A DNA stretch of 8,379 nt from Burkholderiales bacterium (GCA_030828265.1 JAURCW010000047.1:1-8379), one strand, 5' to 3'. Counted from the first letter of the stretch, positions 1 to 7,422 are shown. The notes: a model not told the origin generated them from the letters alone. Numbers and translations: made by a program.

Positions 1-669
1 CTCTCGGGTGGTCAGGCTCAGCGGGTCGCCTTGGCAAGGGCTCTTGCCCCCGAGCCGCAGATTATTCTCCTTGACGAACCCTTCTCAAGTCTCGACCCTT
101 CGTTGCGCGCACGTCTGGCTCGCGAGGTACGCGAGATTCTTAAGGCCTCGAAGACCACGGCGATTGTGGTCACACACGATCAGACTGAGGCCTTCACCAT
201 GGCTGATCAGTTAGGGGTGATGTTTGAGGGTCGAATTCTGCAATGGGGCAGCCCTTACGCGGTGTATCACGAGCCATGCTCGGTGGACGTTGCCCGATTT
301 ATTGGTGAGGGTGCTCTTATCTCGGGACGACAGTACGATCATTCAGTGACCACCCCCCTAGGGAGCCTGCCACTTGCGGCCTGTTGCTGCGGCAAAGAGC
401 ACCCAGAAAAACTGGTGCGCGTGCTTCTTCGTCCCGATGATGTGGTCCACGACGACGACAGTAGCTTAAAGGCAAAGGTGGTACAAAAAAACTTCCGTGG
501 GGCCGACTTCCTTTACACGCTGGAGCTACCGAACGGCGAGCGAATCTTGTCGCTTGTTCCAAGTCACCACGATCACCCATTAAACGAGCCCATCGGTATT
601 CGGCTCGAGGCGGACCATGTTGTGACCTTCTCTGAAGAGGAACGACCCCAGGCCTTTAAGCACAACTAG
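1..669 (+). CDS. FbpC-like iron(III)/polyamine-class ABC importer ATP-binding protein, 5' truncated by window edge
   Basis: This is the C-terminal 222 residues of an importer ATPase; the reading frame is open from base 1, so the Walker A and Q-loop lie outside the window. Visible parts are the signature LSGGQ (residues 1-5 of the fragment), Walker B IILLDEP (21-27, with D25 and catalytic E26), the D-loop SSLD (29-32) and the H-loop VVTHD with His near residue 59. A TOBE-like C-terminal domain follows from about residue 110, with [19 protein letters not shown] and LVPSHHDH, a pattern I associate with FbpC-type ferric-iron transport ATPases. The protein would energise a cytoplasmic-membrane permease fed by a periplasmic binding protein, both probably encoded to the left. 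The hydrolase gene starts 3 bases after its stop, so they are probably cotranscribed. The ATPase family is certain; iron as substrate is inferred, and a polyamine or other CUT1-like ATPase is the alternative. CCC near residue 132 is an odd cysteine cluster in the TOBE region. Confidence 0.9.
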   Translation, partial: LSGGQAQRVALARALAPEPQIILLDEPFSSLDPSLRARLAREVREILKASKTTAIVVTHDQTEAFTMADQLGVMFEGRILQWGSPYAVYHEPCSVDVARFIGEGALISGRQYDHSVTTPLGSLPLAACCCGKEHPEKLVRVLLRPDDVVHDDDSSLKAKVVQKNFRGADFLYTLELPNGERILSLVPSHHDHPLNEPIGIRLEADHVVTFSEEERPQAFKHN

Positions 670-672
670 GCC

Positions 673-1512
673 ATGAACACCACACGCTTTCGGCTACTGG
701 TCCCCGACGAGAGGAAACCCCGACGTATTGCCGCTACGCTTCATGGCAACGTTGGGGCACAGTCACTGGTCATCGCCTTGCCTGGACTGCTTGAAACCCA
801 GGAGAGTTTCGACGGGCTGATTCACAACATTTGCAGCGAGCACCGTGTGCTCACCTTCGACTGGGTTGGCCGCGGGCAGAGCGACTGGCTTGAGGACTCC
901 TCGCGCTATCGCATGAGCCTCTACCTAAAAGATCTTGGTCTTATCTATTCGTTTGCCCAAGGATTGGTAAGCGGTGCAGGCGAACGCCTTGGAGCGGGTG
1001 CTGGAGATCGATCAGAGTTAGGGCCTGGCATCACCATGCTTGGCACGAGTATGGGCGGGCTGGTGGCCCTTGCCTTTGCTGGGATGCGCCCCGAGTTTCT
1101 GAGGCGAATCATTCTTAACGATATTGGCAGCCTGCTTCCCTGGACTGGCATTCTCGGTCTTATGACAGGCCTTCACGGCGCCACCAAAACGGCCGGTCTT
1201 TTCTCAAACCCACACGATCTTGCGAAAGAGCTGCAGGTGGACCCCCGACTTATTCGGGCGGTTCAAAAGCCCGGACATCTCGACCTCCCCTACGAGGCCA
1301 CCCTAAGTGGTGTTGATTTCTCAGCGAGCTTTCGGGCGGTCTCGGAACCCATCTTGGTGATGAAGGCGGGCCAGAGTGAGATGGTGGATGACAATGCCCT
1401 TTCACAGCTTGGCGAGCGCCAAATTCGCCTGCAGCAGTTTCCAACTGCGTTGCACCCTGTGCCTTATGACGAGGCAAGCTGCAGAGTGATTAAGGAGTTC
1501 CTGCAGGCCTAG
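673..1512 (+). CDS. Alpha/beta-hydrolase fold protein, probable esterase/lipase-like
   Basis: This is a 279-residue alpha/beta-hydrolase. The nucleophile elbow is GTSMGG with Ser126, followed by the typical helix and the strand IILNDIGSLLPW (about 146-157). The acid position falls in MKAGQSEMVDD, where Glu236 or one of the following Asp residues could serve, and the likely catalytic His is His261 in FPTALHPVPYDE. The oxyanion loop reads LPGLLE (36-41), with Pro-Gly where many relatives have His-Gly. The early strand with DWVGRGQSD (63-71) is standard. A Gly/Ala-rich stretch (about 97-118) between the helix and the nucleophile strand is longer than usual and looks like a flexible insertion. 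No signal peptide is seen, so it should be cytoplasmic. ATG 673 is the first start after the preceding TAG, 3 bases downstream, so translation is probably coupled; no strong Shine-Dalgarno is evident. The last 23 bases overlap the convergent gene on the other strand. The substrate cannot be read from sequence. Confidence 0.88.
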   Translation: MNTTRFRLLVPDERKPRRIAATLHGNVGAQSLVIALPGLLETQESFDGLIHNICSEHRVLTFDWVGRGQSDWLEDSSRYRMSLYLKDLGLIYSFAQGLVSGAGERLGAGAGDRSELGPGITMLGTSMGGLVALAFAGMRPEFLRRIILNDIGSLLPWTGILGLMTGLHGATKTAGLFSNPHDLAKELQVDPRLIRAVQKPGHLDLPYEATLSGVDFSASFRAVSEPILVMKAGQSEMVDDNALSQLGERQIRLQQFPTALHPVPYDEASCRVIKEFLQA

Positions 1513-2077
1513 CAGCAGGTGCTGGGGGTGGCGCTGCTGCTCCTGCCTGAGCAGGCGTGGCGCCTGGTGCACCTGCGGCCATGGCATCCTGTCGTTTGCG
1601 GCATTCGCTTAACATTTCCACCTTTTTACCCGCCGCCACCATACCGGCCTGCGCTGCGCAGATGGACGCCAGCTTGTTGTCGATATCCACCATTTGAAGT
1701 GCACGATCGTAGGCCTCGACGGTTGAAGGATCGGCCTTGCCCTTCACAATGAGCCGTAGGGCACCAAGCGAGAGGATGCGCTCTGGGGTTTGAGCCTGCT
1801 GGGCCCTCAGAATAGTTTCAAGGTCTTGCAGCAGCACGCCGTTGGATAAGGCCTCTTTCACAGCATCAAACTGCTGAGCCTTCTCGATAAGAGAGGCAAT
1901 AGAAGCCTGCTGACTTTCCGACTCTTTCACCAAGGCATCGAATTTTTGCTGGATCTCTTGAAGCTTCTCAAGCTCAGCCTGGGCCTGGCTTGCCGATGAA
2001 TATTGCATGAATGCAAAGCCTCCTGCGCCACCCGCAATAAGAACTAGCACCACTACGACAATAATCATCTTCTTCAC
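1490..2077 (-). CDS. Membrane-anchored coiled-coil protein of unknown function with Pro/Ala-rich tail
   Basis: I do not recognise this 195-residue protein. It opens with MKKM and a strongly hydrophobic segment (about residues 5-24) that reads as an uncleaved anchor or signal anchor with the rest in the periplasm. Residues 28-80 are rich in Gln, Glu, Lys and Ala with heptad-like spacing and likely form a coiled coil. A helical region (82-165) follows, with two cysteines, C140 and C159, that could pair in the periplasm. The last 27 residues are almost only Ala, Pro and Gly and look disordered. The GTG at 2077 is chosen because an AAAGGAG Shine-Dalgarno lies 7 bases upstream; the ATG three codons later would be 16 bases away. 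The stop lies inside the hydrolase gene, so the two converge and overlap by 23 bases. It lies 83 bases downstream of the lipocalin-like gene and could be read through from that operon or have its own promoter. Confidence 0.78.
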   Translation of the reverse strand: MKKMIIVVVVLVLIAGGAGGFAFMQYSSASQAQAELEKLQEIQQKFDALVKESESQQASIASLIEKAQQFDAVKEALSNGVLLQDLETILRAQQAQTPERILSLGALRLIVKGKADPSTVEAYDRALQMVDIDNKLASICAAQAGMVAAGKKVEMLSECRKRQDAMAAGAPGATPAQAGAAAPPPAPAARPAGTP

Positions 2078-2084
2078 TTCAAAA

Positions 2085-2091
2085 CTCCTTT
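2085..2091 (-). promoter_or_regulatory. Shine-Dalgarno site deciding the GTG start at 2077
   Basis: On the - strand the bases read AAAGGAG, 7 bases before GTG 2077. This is the clearest ribosome binding site in the window and favours the GTG over the ATG at 2068. It contrasts with the genes starting at 7419, 7436 and 7691/7697, which have no recognisable site. Confidence 0.7.
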
Positions 2092-2160
2092 GTGGTCAGA
2101 CACGCCATTGTCCTGCAATTTGTCAAAGGAAATCGGCAGAAAGCGTACAGACTAAAATTT

Positions 2161-3312
2161 TTATAGCTGCATGGCCTGTGCATACCCCGTCATCTCAAGG
2201 TAGCCACGCCCAATGAGTCTGGGCCCATCGTATAACTCAACAGCCCCCTCCCAGTAGACAATGCCTGTTGAAAACCGGCCATCAAATTCTTGATTCGGCA
2301 TTAAGGGCCGAATCTCAAGGCGACGCTCAGCCGTATGCAAAATCCAGGCGCCGGGGTAGACCGCAAGCGAGTTGGGTGAACGCCACTGGCCCACGGGCTC
2401 CCAACGAACCGGAGCCCCTTTGCCAGAGGCCTTTCGACGCCCATCACGGTCGCGCTCATCAAACTCCGTCCAGACCGGCTCACCCATCTTGCTGCGAAGC
2501 TGAAAGGCCATCAGGCTTCCCCCATCAAGCAGGTGGATACCAATCCAGTCCCAGCCGACAGCTCCCGGGGGAAGAATGCTGCTGGACCATTCGTGGTCGA
2601 ACCAGCCAAGACCCTCACTAACCCTTGGCAGGGCTAAGGTCTGGTCTTGGGTCTGGGCTTCCAGCTGCACCCGCATATGCGTGTGGCTGTAGTAGTAGCT
2701 TGCGTAGTCTCGGTGGGGCCCCTTCTGTGAAAAGCCGTCGGTCCCGCGCAGGGTTGGAGGACGGCTGGGCTCCAGGGTGAGACGAAGCCGAGTTAGCTCA
2801 CCCAGTGTGAGCTCGGCCAGGTACTGGCCTGTGGCGAGCCTGCGAAAGGTCCAGCCGTTCAGGCTGAGATCGGTCGTAACTTCCGAATAATGCACACCTG
2901 CAACCCCTGCCCTGCCCGCTCGCTCATCGTGGCGGTGAAGACCGCTCGATGGCAAAGAGACAGCCGCATGGGCCAAAAGAAGCTGACGTGGCGCAAACCG
3001 GCTTGGGTTTGCCTCACCAATACCGGTTCGGCGACGGAAGAAGGTGAGCTGCAGACCAAAGGCATTCGGACCAAAGGTCTTGCCTTGATCACTGGGGTGA
3101 CGCATCCAGGCGGTGAGATACCACCACTCCGTGCGAAAGTCGGGATGCGCGCCATGGTCGGCAGGAAACGTGAGGGTACGAGGAACCACTCGTGCGTAGT
3201 CACGTCGAGTCTCCAAAGGGGATGGGCCCGTGCTGTTGGACTGAGCAAGGACCCAAGGTGAGCTCGAGAGCCCCGATGCCAACGCAGCAAGGAGGAGGCG
3301 GCGTCGACTCAC
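2161..3312 (-). CDS. CrtC/AttH lipocalin-like domain protein with Tat-like signal peptide
   Basis: This 383-residue exported protein belongs to the CrtC/AttH (carotenoid 1,2-hydratase-like, double lipocalin) family. Diagnostic blocks are TEWWYLTAW (61-69), FGLQLTFFRR (85-94), the GFSQKGPHRDYASYYYSHTHM region (193-213), GLGWFDHEWSSS (234-245), GWDWIGIHLLDGGSLMAFQLR (253-273) and a late GRGYLEMTGY. The N-terminus MSRRRLLLAALA fits a Tat twin-arginine signal, with a plausible cleavage after VLA (residue 23); there is no lipobox. GTG 3312 is used because its GTGA overlaps the TGA of the upstream permease gene, a translational-coupling arrangement. In this context the protein is more likely the exported partner of the ABC permease (AttH role) than a carotenoid enzyme, since no carotenoid gene is nearby. 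Its periplasmic location is inferred from the signal. Ligand and reaction are unknown; the family fold suggests binding or modifying a hydrophobic molecule. Confidence 0.9.
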   Translation of the reverse strand: MSRRRLLLAALASGLSSSPWVLAQSNSTGPSPLETRRDYARVVPRTLTFPADHGAHPDFRTEWWYLTAWMRHPSDQGKTFGPNAFGLQLTFFRRRTGIGEANPSRFAPRQLLLAHAAVSLPSSGLHRHDERAGRAGVAGVHYSEVTTDLSLNGWTFRRLATGQYLAELTLGELTRLRLTLEPSRPPTLRGTDGFSQKGPHRDYASYYYSHTHMRVQLEAQTQDQTLALPRVSEGLGWFDHEWSSSILPPGAVGWDWIGIHLLDGGSLMAFQLRSKMGEPVWTEFDERDRDGRRKASGKGAPVRWEPVGQWRSPNSLAVYPGAWILHTAERRLEIRPLMPNQEFDGRFSTGIVYWEGAVELYDGPRLIGRGYLEMTGYAQAMQL

Positions 3313-5885
3313 CAGTCCTGCCTTAACTCAAGATGCAAGGCGCGCCCGCCCCTCTGAAGTGAACGATGGGCTGTGAACACAGAGGCGCTGACTGCAAGAA
3401 GAACAACCAAAACCATGAAAACAGCAAGCTCCGATAAGGGGATGCTGAGCTCCATAGTCCACTGAAAAGACTGGGGGTTCACCACATGAATAAGAACAAG
3501 TCCAATACCTAAACCTAATAGAAGTCCCCAGAGGGCCACCGACCCAATCAGGCCGAGCGATTCCCAGGCCACCATCGCAAGACGCTGACCGGAGGACTGG
3601 CCAACCTGTTGCAAAAGCGCGAACTCCTGTCGACGCAAAAGCATCTGTGCCGCACAGCCTGAAATAACAGCGACCAGCGCAACAATAAGTGCTGCAAGCT
3701 CCAAGGCGTAGGTAAGCGCAAAACTGCGATCAAAGATCTGTAACGAAAGCTTGCGTAGATCTTGGGTGGATGCGTACCGAAGCTGCGGCCAGAGGCCGGG
3801 CTGCTGAAGCATGACATCCACCACGGCAGAAGACTTCGCCTCGGGCGTCAGCCAAATGGACACACCCGTGAGGCTTACGTCTCCGGTGAGCCGTCGGTAA
3901 TCATCCCGATCAACAATCACCGTGCCATGCTGACGACCGTAGTCACGAATGAGTCCAATAACATAGCCCTGTTGAATGATGGGCCTGCCCTCCGCATTCG
4001 AAAGGGGGAGCTCAAAGACGGTACCGACCTGCCAGCCGTAAAGCCGCGTCATGGCCTCGGAGACCCATGCGCCCATAGCGGTAGGCCCTATTGAAGGTGG
4101 CGGGGTAGTTGGCTGTATAACAGGGAGCACCGCATCGGGCCGCATGCCGTGAAAGTCGCGTGCAATTAGGGTAACGGCAGGAAGGTCGTCGCGCAGGCGA
4201 AGACTGGTTTGCAGGCTGCCATGCACCCTAATGACCTCGGGCATGCCTTTTAGCCCGTTAAGGTCAGTCTCTTGAAGACGCTCATTCGCAGGTAAATCGC
4301 GCGTGGAGACGTAGAGGTCTGCGGGAAGCACTTGCTCGAGCCAAGATCCGAGCGAGCTCCGAAAGCTGGTCACCATAATTGCCATGGCGATAGTTAAGGC
4401 TACTGCAGCCACAATGCCTGCCCCTATGGCCGTCGAGGCCGCCGGAGCTTGCTGAAGACGCCAGACCGCCATGGTGCCCGAGCTTGACCGATGAAGGCCG
4501 AGCCATCGCCCAGCCTGAACACCCGTTCGCACGACATCCGGCACAAGCAGTACCGCGGCAAACAGCAAACAGGCAATACCAAAGTAAGCGGCCAAGGCAA
4601 GACCAAGAATGGGCGGTGCAGCCATAGCCGCAAGGCCAATAAGGAAGAGCAAAATGGCAAGCCAACGCTGAGTCGCAGACACCTTGGTTGCCTGCACAGC
4701 ACCCCAATGCAAGCTACGAATAGGAGACTGCGAGAGCGCTTGCATGCTGGGTCCAAGCCCACTTACGAGGCCAAGTGCCAATGCAAGTAGGAGGAAACCA
4801 ACAAGGCTCATAGGTGCAAGGCGAAGCTCAGCCGTCTGGCCCGAAAAATAACCCGCACCAAGATCAGCACCCACTGTCTGTAGAAGACCGTTGGCAAGCA
4901 GCACACCAAACAACAGCCCAAGCAGACCGCCAAGGCCCGAGATAAGAACGGCCTTCAGAAGAACCGCACTGCGGATGACCCAGGGGCGAGCACCCAGCAC
5001 GGCAAGCAGAGCAAGCTGCTGCTGCTGACGAAGGGTTGAAAGCCTTACCGCACTATGAATAAGAAAGGCGCCGGTAAGCACGGCCACTAGCGCGAGAACC
5101 GAGAGGTTCACTCGGTAGGCCCGGGAGAGGTTATTAAGCTGGCTCTCTTGGTTCTGAGGAGTCAAGAGAATCAGCCCACTGAGGGCGGGGCGTTCCATGG
5201 CAAGGGACTGAAGCGCATCGTTGAATGCCTGGATGGACTGGCCTTGGCGCAGGCTGAGGTCGATGCGATCAAGTTGATTCAGTCGACCGAACAGCCTTTG
5301 GGCCGTGGCAATGTCCATGACGCCCACCGCTGTCGGATCCGCGTTGGTGAGTCGGCCCGCGATTCGAATCTCAACACGACCAGTCAGTGACTCAAATGAA
5401 ATGGAATCTTTTGGGTCCTTTCCTAGGCTATCAAGGGCGGCCTGCGAGAGAAACACGGTGTCTTCGTTGAGCAGGTCAAGAAGTCCTGCCTCTTCGGCAG
5501 AGGGCAGCAGACTACGCGTTACGGAGGCGGCTCGAAAGAGGTCAATTCCAAGGATGTCAACCTGCCTAATACGCCCTTTCACAACCGGGCTAGCATCCTT
5601 TAGACCCAGCCTGTCACGATGAGCAAGGAGCTCATCAAGAACCCGGTCAGAGAATCCCTGTCGGCTGTCATGGCGTGGAAGAAGCTGGGCCTGTGCCTCA
5701 CCGGCCAATGTCTTCACAGCGCGATTCATCGCCTCCACCGCAGACTGATTCACCAAGTAAATGGACACCGCCAGCGCAAGGCCAAGGGCAATGCTAAGTG
5801 TTGCTACGGCCCACTGCCATGGCTGATCTCGAATCGACGCCTTGAGCAGCCAGCCGACAAGTCGCGCCTCGGGAAGCCTCTGCAT
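3309..5885 (-). CDS. Double-FtsX ABC transporter permease (YbbP / fused AttF-AttG type)
   Basis: This 858-residue inner-membrane protein carries two FtsX/MacB-type permease units. The first has a hydrophobic helix at about 25-45, a large periplasmic domain (about 47-255), then helices near 258-285, 308-335 and 355-380. The cytoplasmic segment LRQQQQLALLAVLGARP (about 286-302) matches the coupling helix that contacts the ATPase. Two hydrophobic helices (about 405-450) link to the second unit: a helix near 485-510, a periplasmic domain (about 515-720), and helices near 725-748, 775-800 and 818-840, with a second coupling segment RRQEFALLQQVGQSSGQ between. About ten spans and this length fit YbbP-like permeases. 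ATG 5885 lies 18 bases after the ATPase stop; a weak purine-rich stretch precedes it. The gene overlaps the lipocalin-like gene by 4 bases. Such permeases usually transmit force across the membrane or extract lipid/lipoprotein rather than import solutes; substrate is not evident. Confidence 0.92.
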   Translation of the reverse strand: MQRLPEARLVGWLLKASIRDQPWQWAVATLSIALGLALAVSIYLVNQSAVEAMNRAVKTLAGEAQAQLLPRHDSRQGFSDRVLDELLAHRDRLGLKDASPVVKGRIRQVDILGIDLFRAASVTRSLLPSAEEAGLLDLLNEDTVFLSQAALDSLGKDPKDSISFESLTGRVEIRIAGRLTNADPTAVGVMDIATAQRLFGRLNQLDRIDLSLRQGQSIQAFNDALQSLAMERPALSGLILLTPQNQESQLNNLSRAYRVNLSVLALVAVLTGAFLIHSAVRLSTLRQQQQLALLAVLGARPWVIRSAVLLKAVLISGLGGLLGLLFGVLLANGLLQTVGADLGAGYFSGQTAELRLAPMSLVGFLLLALALGLVSGLGPSMQALSQSPIRSLHWGAVQATKVSATQRWLAILLFLIGLAAMAAPPILGLALAAYFGIACLLFAAVLLVPDVVRTGVQAGRWLGLHRSSSGTMAVWRLQQAPAASTAIGAGIVAAVALTIAMAIMVTSFRSSLGSWLEQVLPADLYVSTRDLPANERLQETDLNGLKGMPEVIRVHGSLQTSLRLRDDLPAVTLIARDFHGMRPDAVLPVIQPTTPPPSIGPTAMGAWVSEAMTRLYGWQVGTVFELPLSNAEGRPIIQQGYVIGLIRDYGRQHGTVIVDRDDYRRLTGDVSLTGVSIWLTPEAKSSAVVDVMLQQPGLWPQLRYASTQDLRKLSLQIFDRSFALTYALELAALIVALVAVISGCAAQMLLRRQEFALLQQVGQSSGQRLAMVAWESLGLIGSVALWGLLLGLGIGLVLIHVVNPQSFQWTMELSIPLSELAVFMVLVVLLAVSASVFTAHRSLQRGGRALHLELRQDW

Positions 5886-5903
5886 GCTCGCTTAACTCTG
5901 AGC

Positions 5904-6608
5904 CTAGAGACTGCCCGCAGGCAGACCAGGTTTGGGCATTGGATGCAGGCGCCCCTGCGCGAGCTCGTAGTGCGCATCAAGCTGCTGTGCTGCCTGATGC
6001 GAATGCGTCACCATGACCAGTGCGGCACCTGTCTGTCTGCATTGCTGACACAAAAGATTAAGGCTGGATTGCGCCGTGGTCGGGTCAAGATTGCCCGTGG
6101 GCTCATCCGCGAGCACAAGCTTAGGCGAATGCGCCAGAGCGCGAGCAATACAGACACGCTGCTGCTGCCCGCCGGAAAGCTCGTCAGGTCGGCCGTTGAT
6201 TCGCTCTTCAAGGCCAAGACGGCTAAGCCAGTCTTGCGCTGTCAGCCTGGCCGCCTTGAACGACTGACCCGCTAAAAGCAAAGGCACCATGACATTCTGC
6301 AAAGCGGTCAGGTGCCCCACCAGGTGAAAGGCCTGGAAGATGAACCCAAGAGTTTTTCGTCGGCAGGCGAGCCTTTCGTTGGTTTGCATACTTGACCAGG
6401 AACGGTTCATGAGCACGACCTCACCGCGTTGAGGCGTATCAAGACCCGCCATGAGGTTCAACAAGGTTGACTTTCCCGTACCCGATTCGCCAGTTAGGGC
6501 AATTTGATGGCCTGCTTCAAGCGAAAAATGAAGCTCGTTGAACAGGAGTGGCTGTGCCTGATAGCCGTGAGAAAGGCCCTTGATTTCAAGCAGGAGATTG
6601 CTGGACAA
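5904..6608 (-). CDS. LolD/YbbA-type ABC transporter ATP-binding protein (AttE-like)
   Basis: This complete 234-residue ATPase has Walker [10 protein letters not shown] (40-48), a Q-loop in [18 protein letters not shown] (Q92), signature LSGGQQQRV (144-152), Walker B LVLADEP (164-170, catalytic E169), D-loop GNLD (172-175) and H-loop VTHS (His202). The ADEPTGNLD and LTALQNV blocks are typical of the LolD/MacB/YbbA class that pairs with FtsX-type permeases, which is exactly what follows it. All catalytic motifs are intact. The start is assigned to TTG 6608: an in-frame stop lies 3 codons upstream and no ATG or GTG lies between it and the conserved region. This start sits inside the end of the phosphodiesterase gene, giving a 23-base overlap and likely translational coupling. 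ATT just before the TTG is a less likely start. It should act at the cytoplasmic face as a homodimer or bound to the double permease. Confidence 0.92.
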   Translation of the reverse strand: MSSNLLLEIKGLSHGYQAQPLLFNELHFSLEAGHQIALTGESGTGKSTLLNLMAGLDTPQRGEVVLMNRSWSSMQTNERLACRRKTLGFIFQAFHLVGHLTALQNVMVPLLLAGQSFKAARLTAQDWLSRLGLEERINGRPDELSGGQQQRVCIARALAHSPKLVLADEPTGNLDPTTAQSSLNLLCQQCRQTGAALVMVTHSHQAAQQLDAHYELAQGRLHPMPKPGLPAGSL

Positions 6609-7419
6609 AATGGCTTACCCAATAGGCGCGTTGTGAATCGTCGATGAAACGATGAATGGTGAAGCCAGCGGGCTCATCAATGACCAAGGCCTCATGCTGG
6701 CGGCCGCGGTAGGACAAGGGATAGGCATGGACCGTACTTGGACTCACCACCACTGGAATAGCGGCCAGCTGTGTGACACAGGCTCTGTGAAAATGCCCAC
6801 AGATAATTCGTTCAACCGTTTTAAAGTCTGCCAATAGGTCATCAAGCTGACGGCGCTCGTCCACAACCATTGAGTCAAAGAGGCTACTGCCGGTAAGAAA
6901 CGGCAGGTGATGCATCACCAAAACAATGCGGTCATTGGGGTAGTGGCTAAGCGTCTGACGCAGCCATTGCAGCCTTTGCTCGCAAAGACGTCCTTGGTCT
7001 TTACCGGGCTCAAGCGTGTCAAGTACAACAAGACGCATAACCTGGCCCTTAAATGTGAAGAGCGGGGCCGAATACTGGTAATGCGTGTTTGACGTGTCGG
7101 CAAGCGCACTCGCCTCAAGCGACCCAAAGACCTCGGCAAAGGCATCCCGGGCATCGTGATTGCCTAGGCAAAAAAAGACCGGAAGGTCCTTTGGAAGCAG
7201 ACTTAAGCCTGCCTTAAGCTCGCGATACTCGTCCACAGAACCGCGATCGACAAGGTCCCCGGTTAGAACAACCGCATCGAACTTTTCCTGTATGCCGTAG
7301 GCCTTTTCAATAGCCTTTTTAAGGCCGTCGGCCCCTGAGTCGCCCGTTCTCAATCGTTTTCCCGCAGCCTGCAGGTGGGTATCGGAGAGCTGCAATAGGG
7401 AGAATTTGATGTGTTCCAT
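6586..7419 (-). CDS. CpdA-type metallophosphoesterase (putative 3',5'-cyclic nucleotide phosphodiesterase)
   Basis: This 277-residue protein is a calcineurin-like phosphoesterase of the class III cyclic nucleotide phosphodiesterase type. The five metal motifs are all present: SDTH (D13, H15), GDLVDRG (D55), GNHD (N87, H88), MHH (H170) and GHFH (H209, H211). This pattern and the length, close to E. coli CpdA (275 residues), support hydrolysis of cAMP or a related phosphodiester with a dinuclear metal centre in the cytoplasm. The substrate is not proven; other members act on UDP-diacylglucosamine, glycerophosphodiesters or 2',3'-cyclic nucleotides. ATG 7419 is chosen because the protein begins directly with the conserved strand (KFSLLQLSDTH). 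No Shine-Dalgarno precedes it; a CATAAT hexamer ends 7 bases upstream, so the mRNA may be leaderless. It is the first gene of the ABC operon and overlaps the ATPase gene by 23 bases. Confidence 0.88.
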   Translation of the reverse strand: MEHIKFSLLQLSDTHLQAAGKRLRTGDSGADGLKKAIEKAYGIQEKFDAVVLTGDLVDRGSVDEYRELKAGLSLLPKDLPVFFCLGNHDARDAFAEVFGSLEASALADTSNTHYQYSAPLFTFKGQVMRLVVLDTLEPGKDQGRLCEQRLQWLRQTLSHYPNDRIVLVMHHLPFLTGSSLFDSMVVDERRQLDDLLADFKTVERIICGHFHRACVTQLAAIPVVVSPSTVHAYPLSYRGRQHEALVIDEPAGFTIHRFIDDSQRAYWVSHFVQQSPA

Positions 7420-7422
7420 GGG

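Noticed and set aside
1515..1576. Inverted repeat GCAGGTGC / GCACCTGC in the convergent overlap zone as a bidirectional terminator
   Set aside because: The arms are 46 bases apart inside Ala/Pro codons and no T-run follows; it is better explained by repetitive GC-rich coding sequence.
2121..2126. Perfect TTGACA on the - strand upstream of the coiled-coil gene
   Set aside because: No acceptable -10 lies 16-19 bases downstream (best candidates GTGTCT and TGTCTG), so I do not call a promoter, although a factor-dependent one is possible.
2161..3312. Carotenoid 1,2-hydratase (CrtC) as the actual enzyme function
   Set aside because: No carotenoid genes are nearby and the operon context with an FtsX permease and ATPase fits an AttH role better; the fold is shared.
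5010..5032. Short GCT trinucleotide repeat
   Set aside because: It encodes the QQQQ of the permease coupling segment and is only four units long.
3309..5885. Long opposite-strand reading frames across the permease and ATPase genes
   Set aside because: They lack recognisable domains and ribosome sites and are explained by codon bias of the real genes on the - strand.
7162..7178. TTGCCTAGGCAA palindrome next to a run of A, resembling a terminator
   Set aside because: It lies inside the conserved GNHD coding region of the phosphodiesterase, and the T-run precedes rather than follows the hairpin in the direction of that gene.
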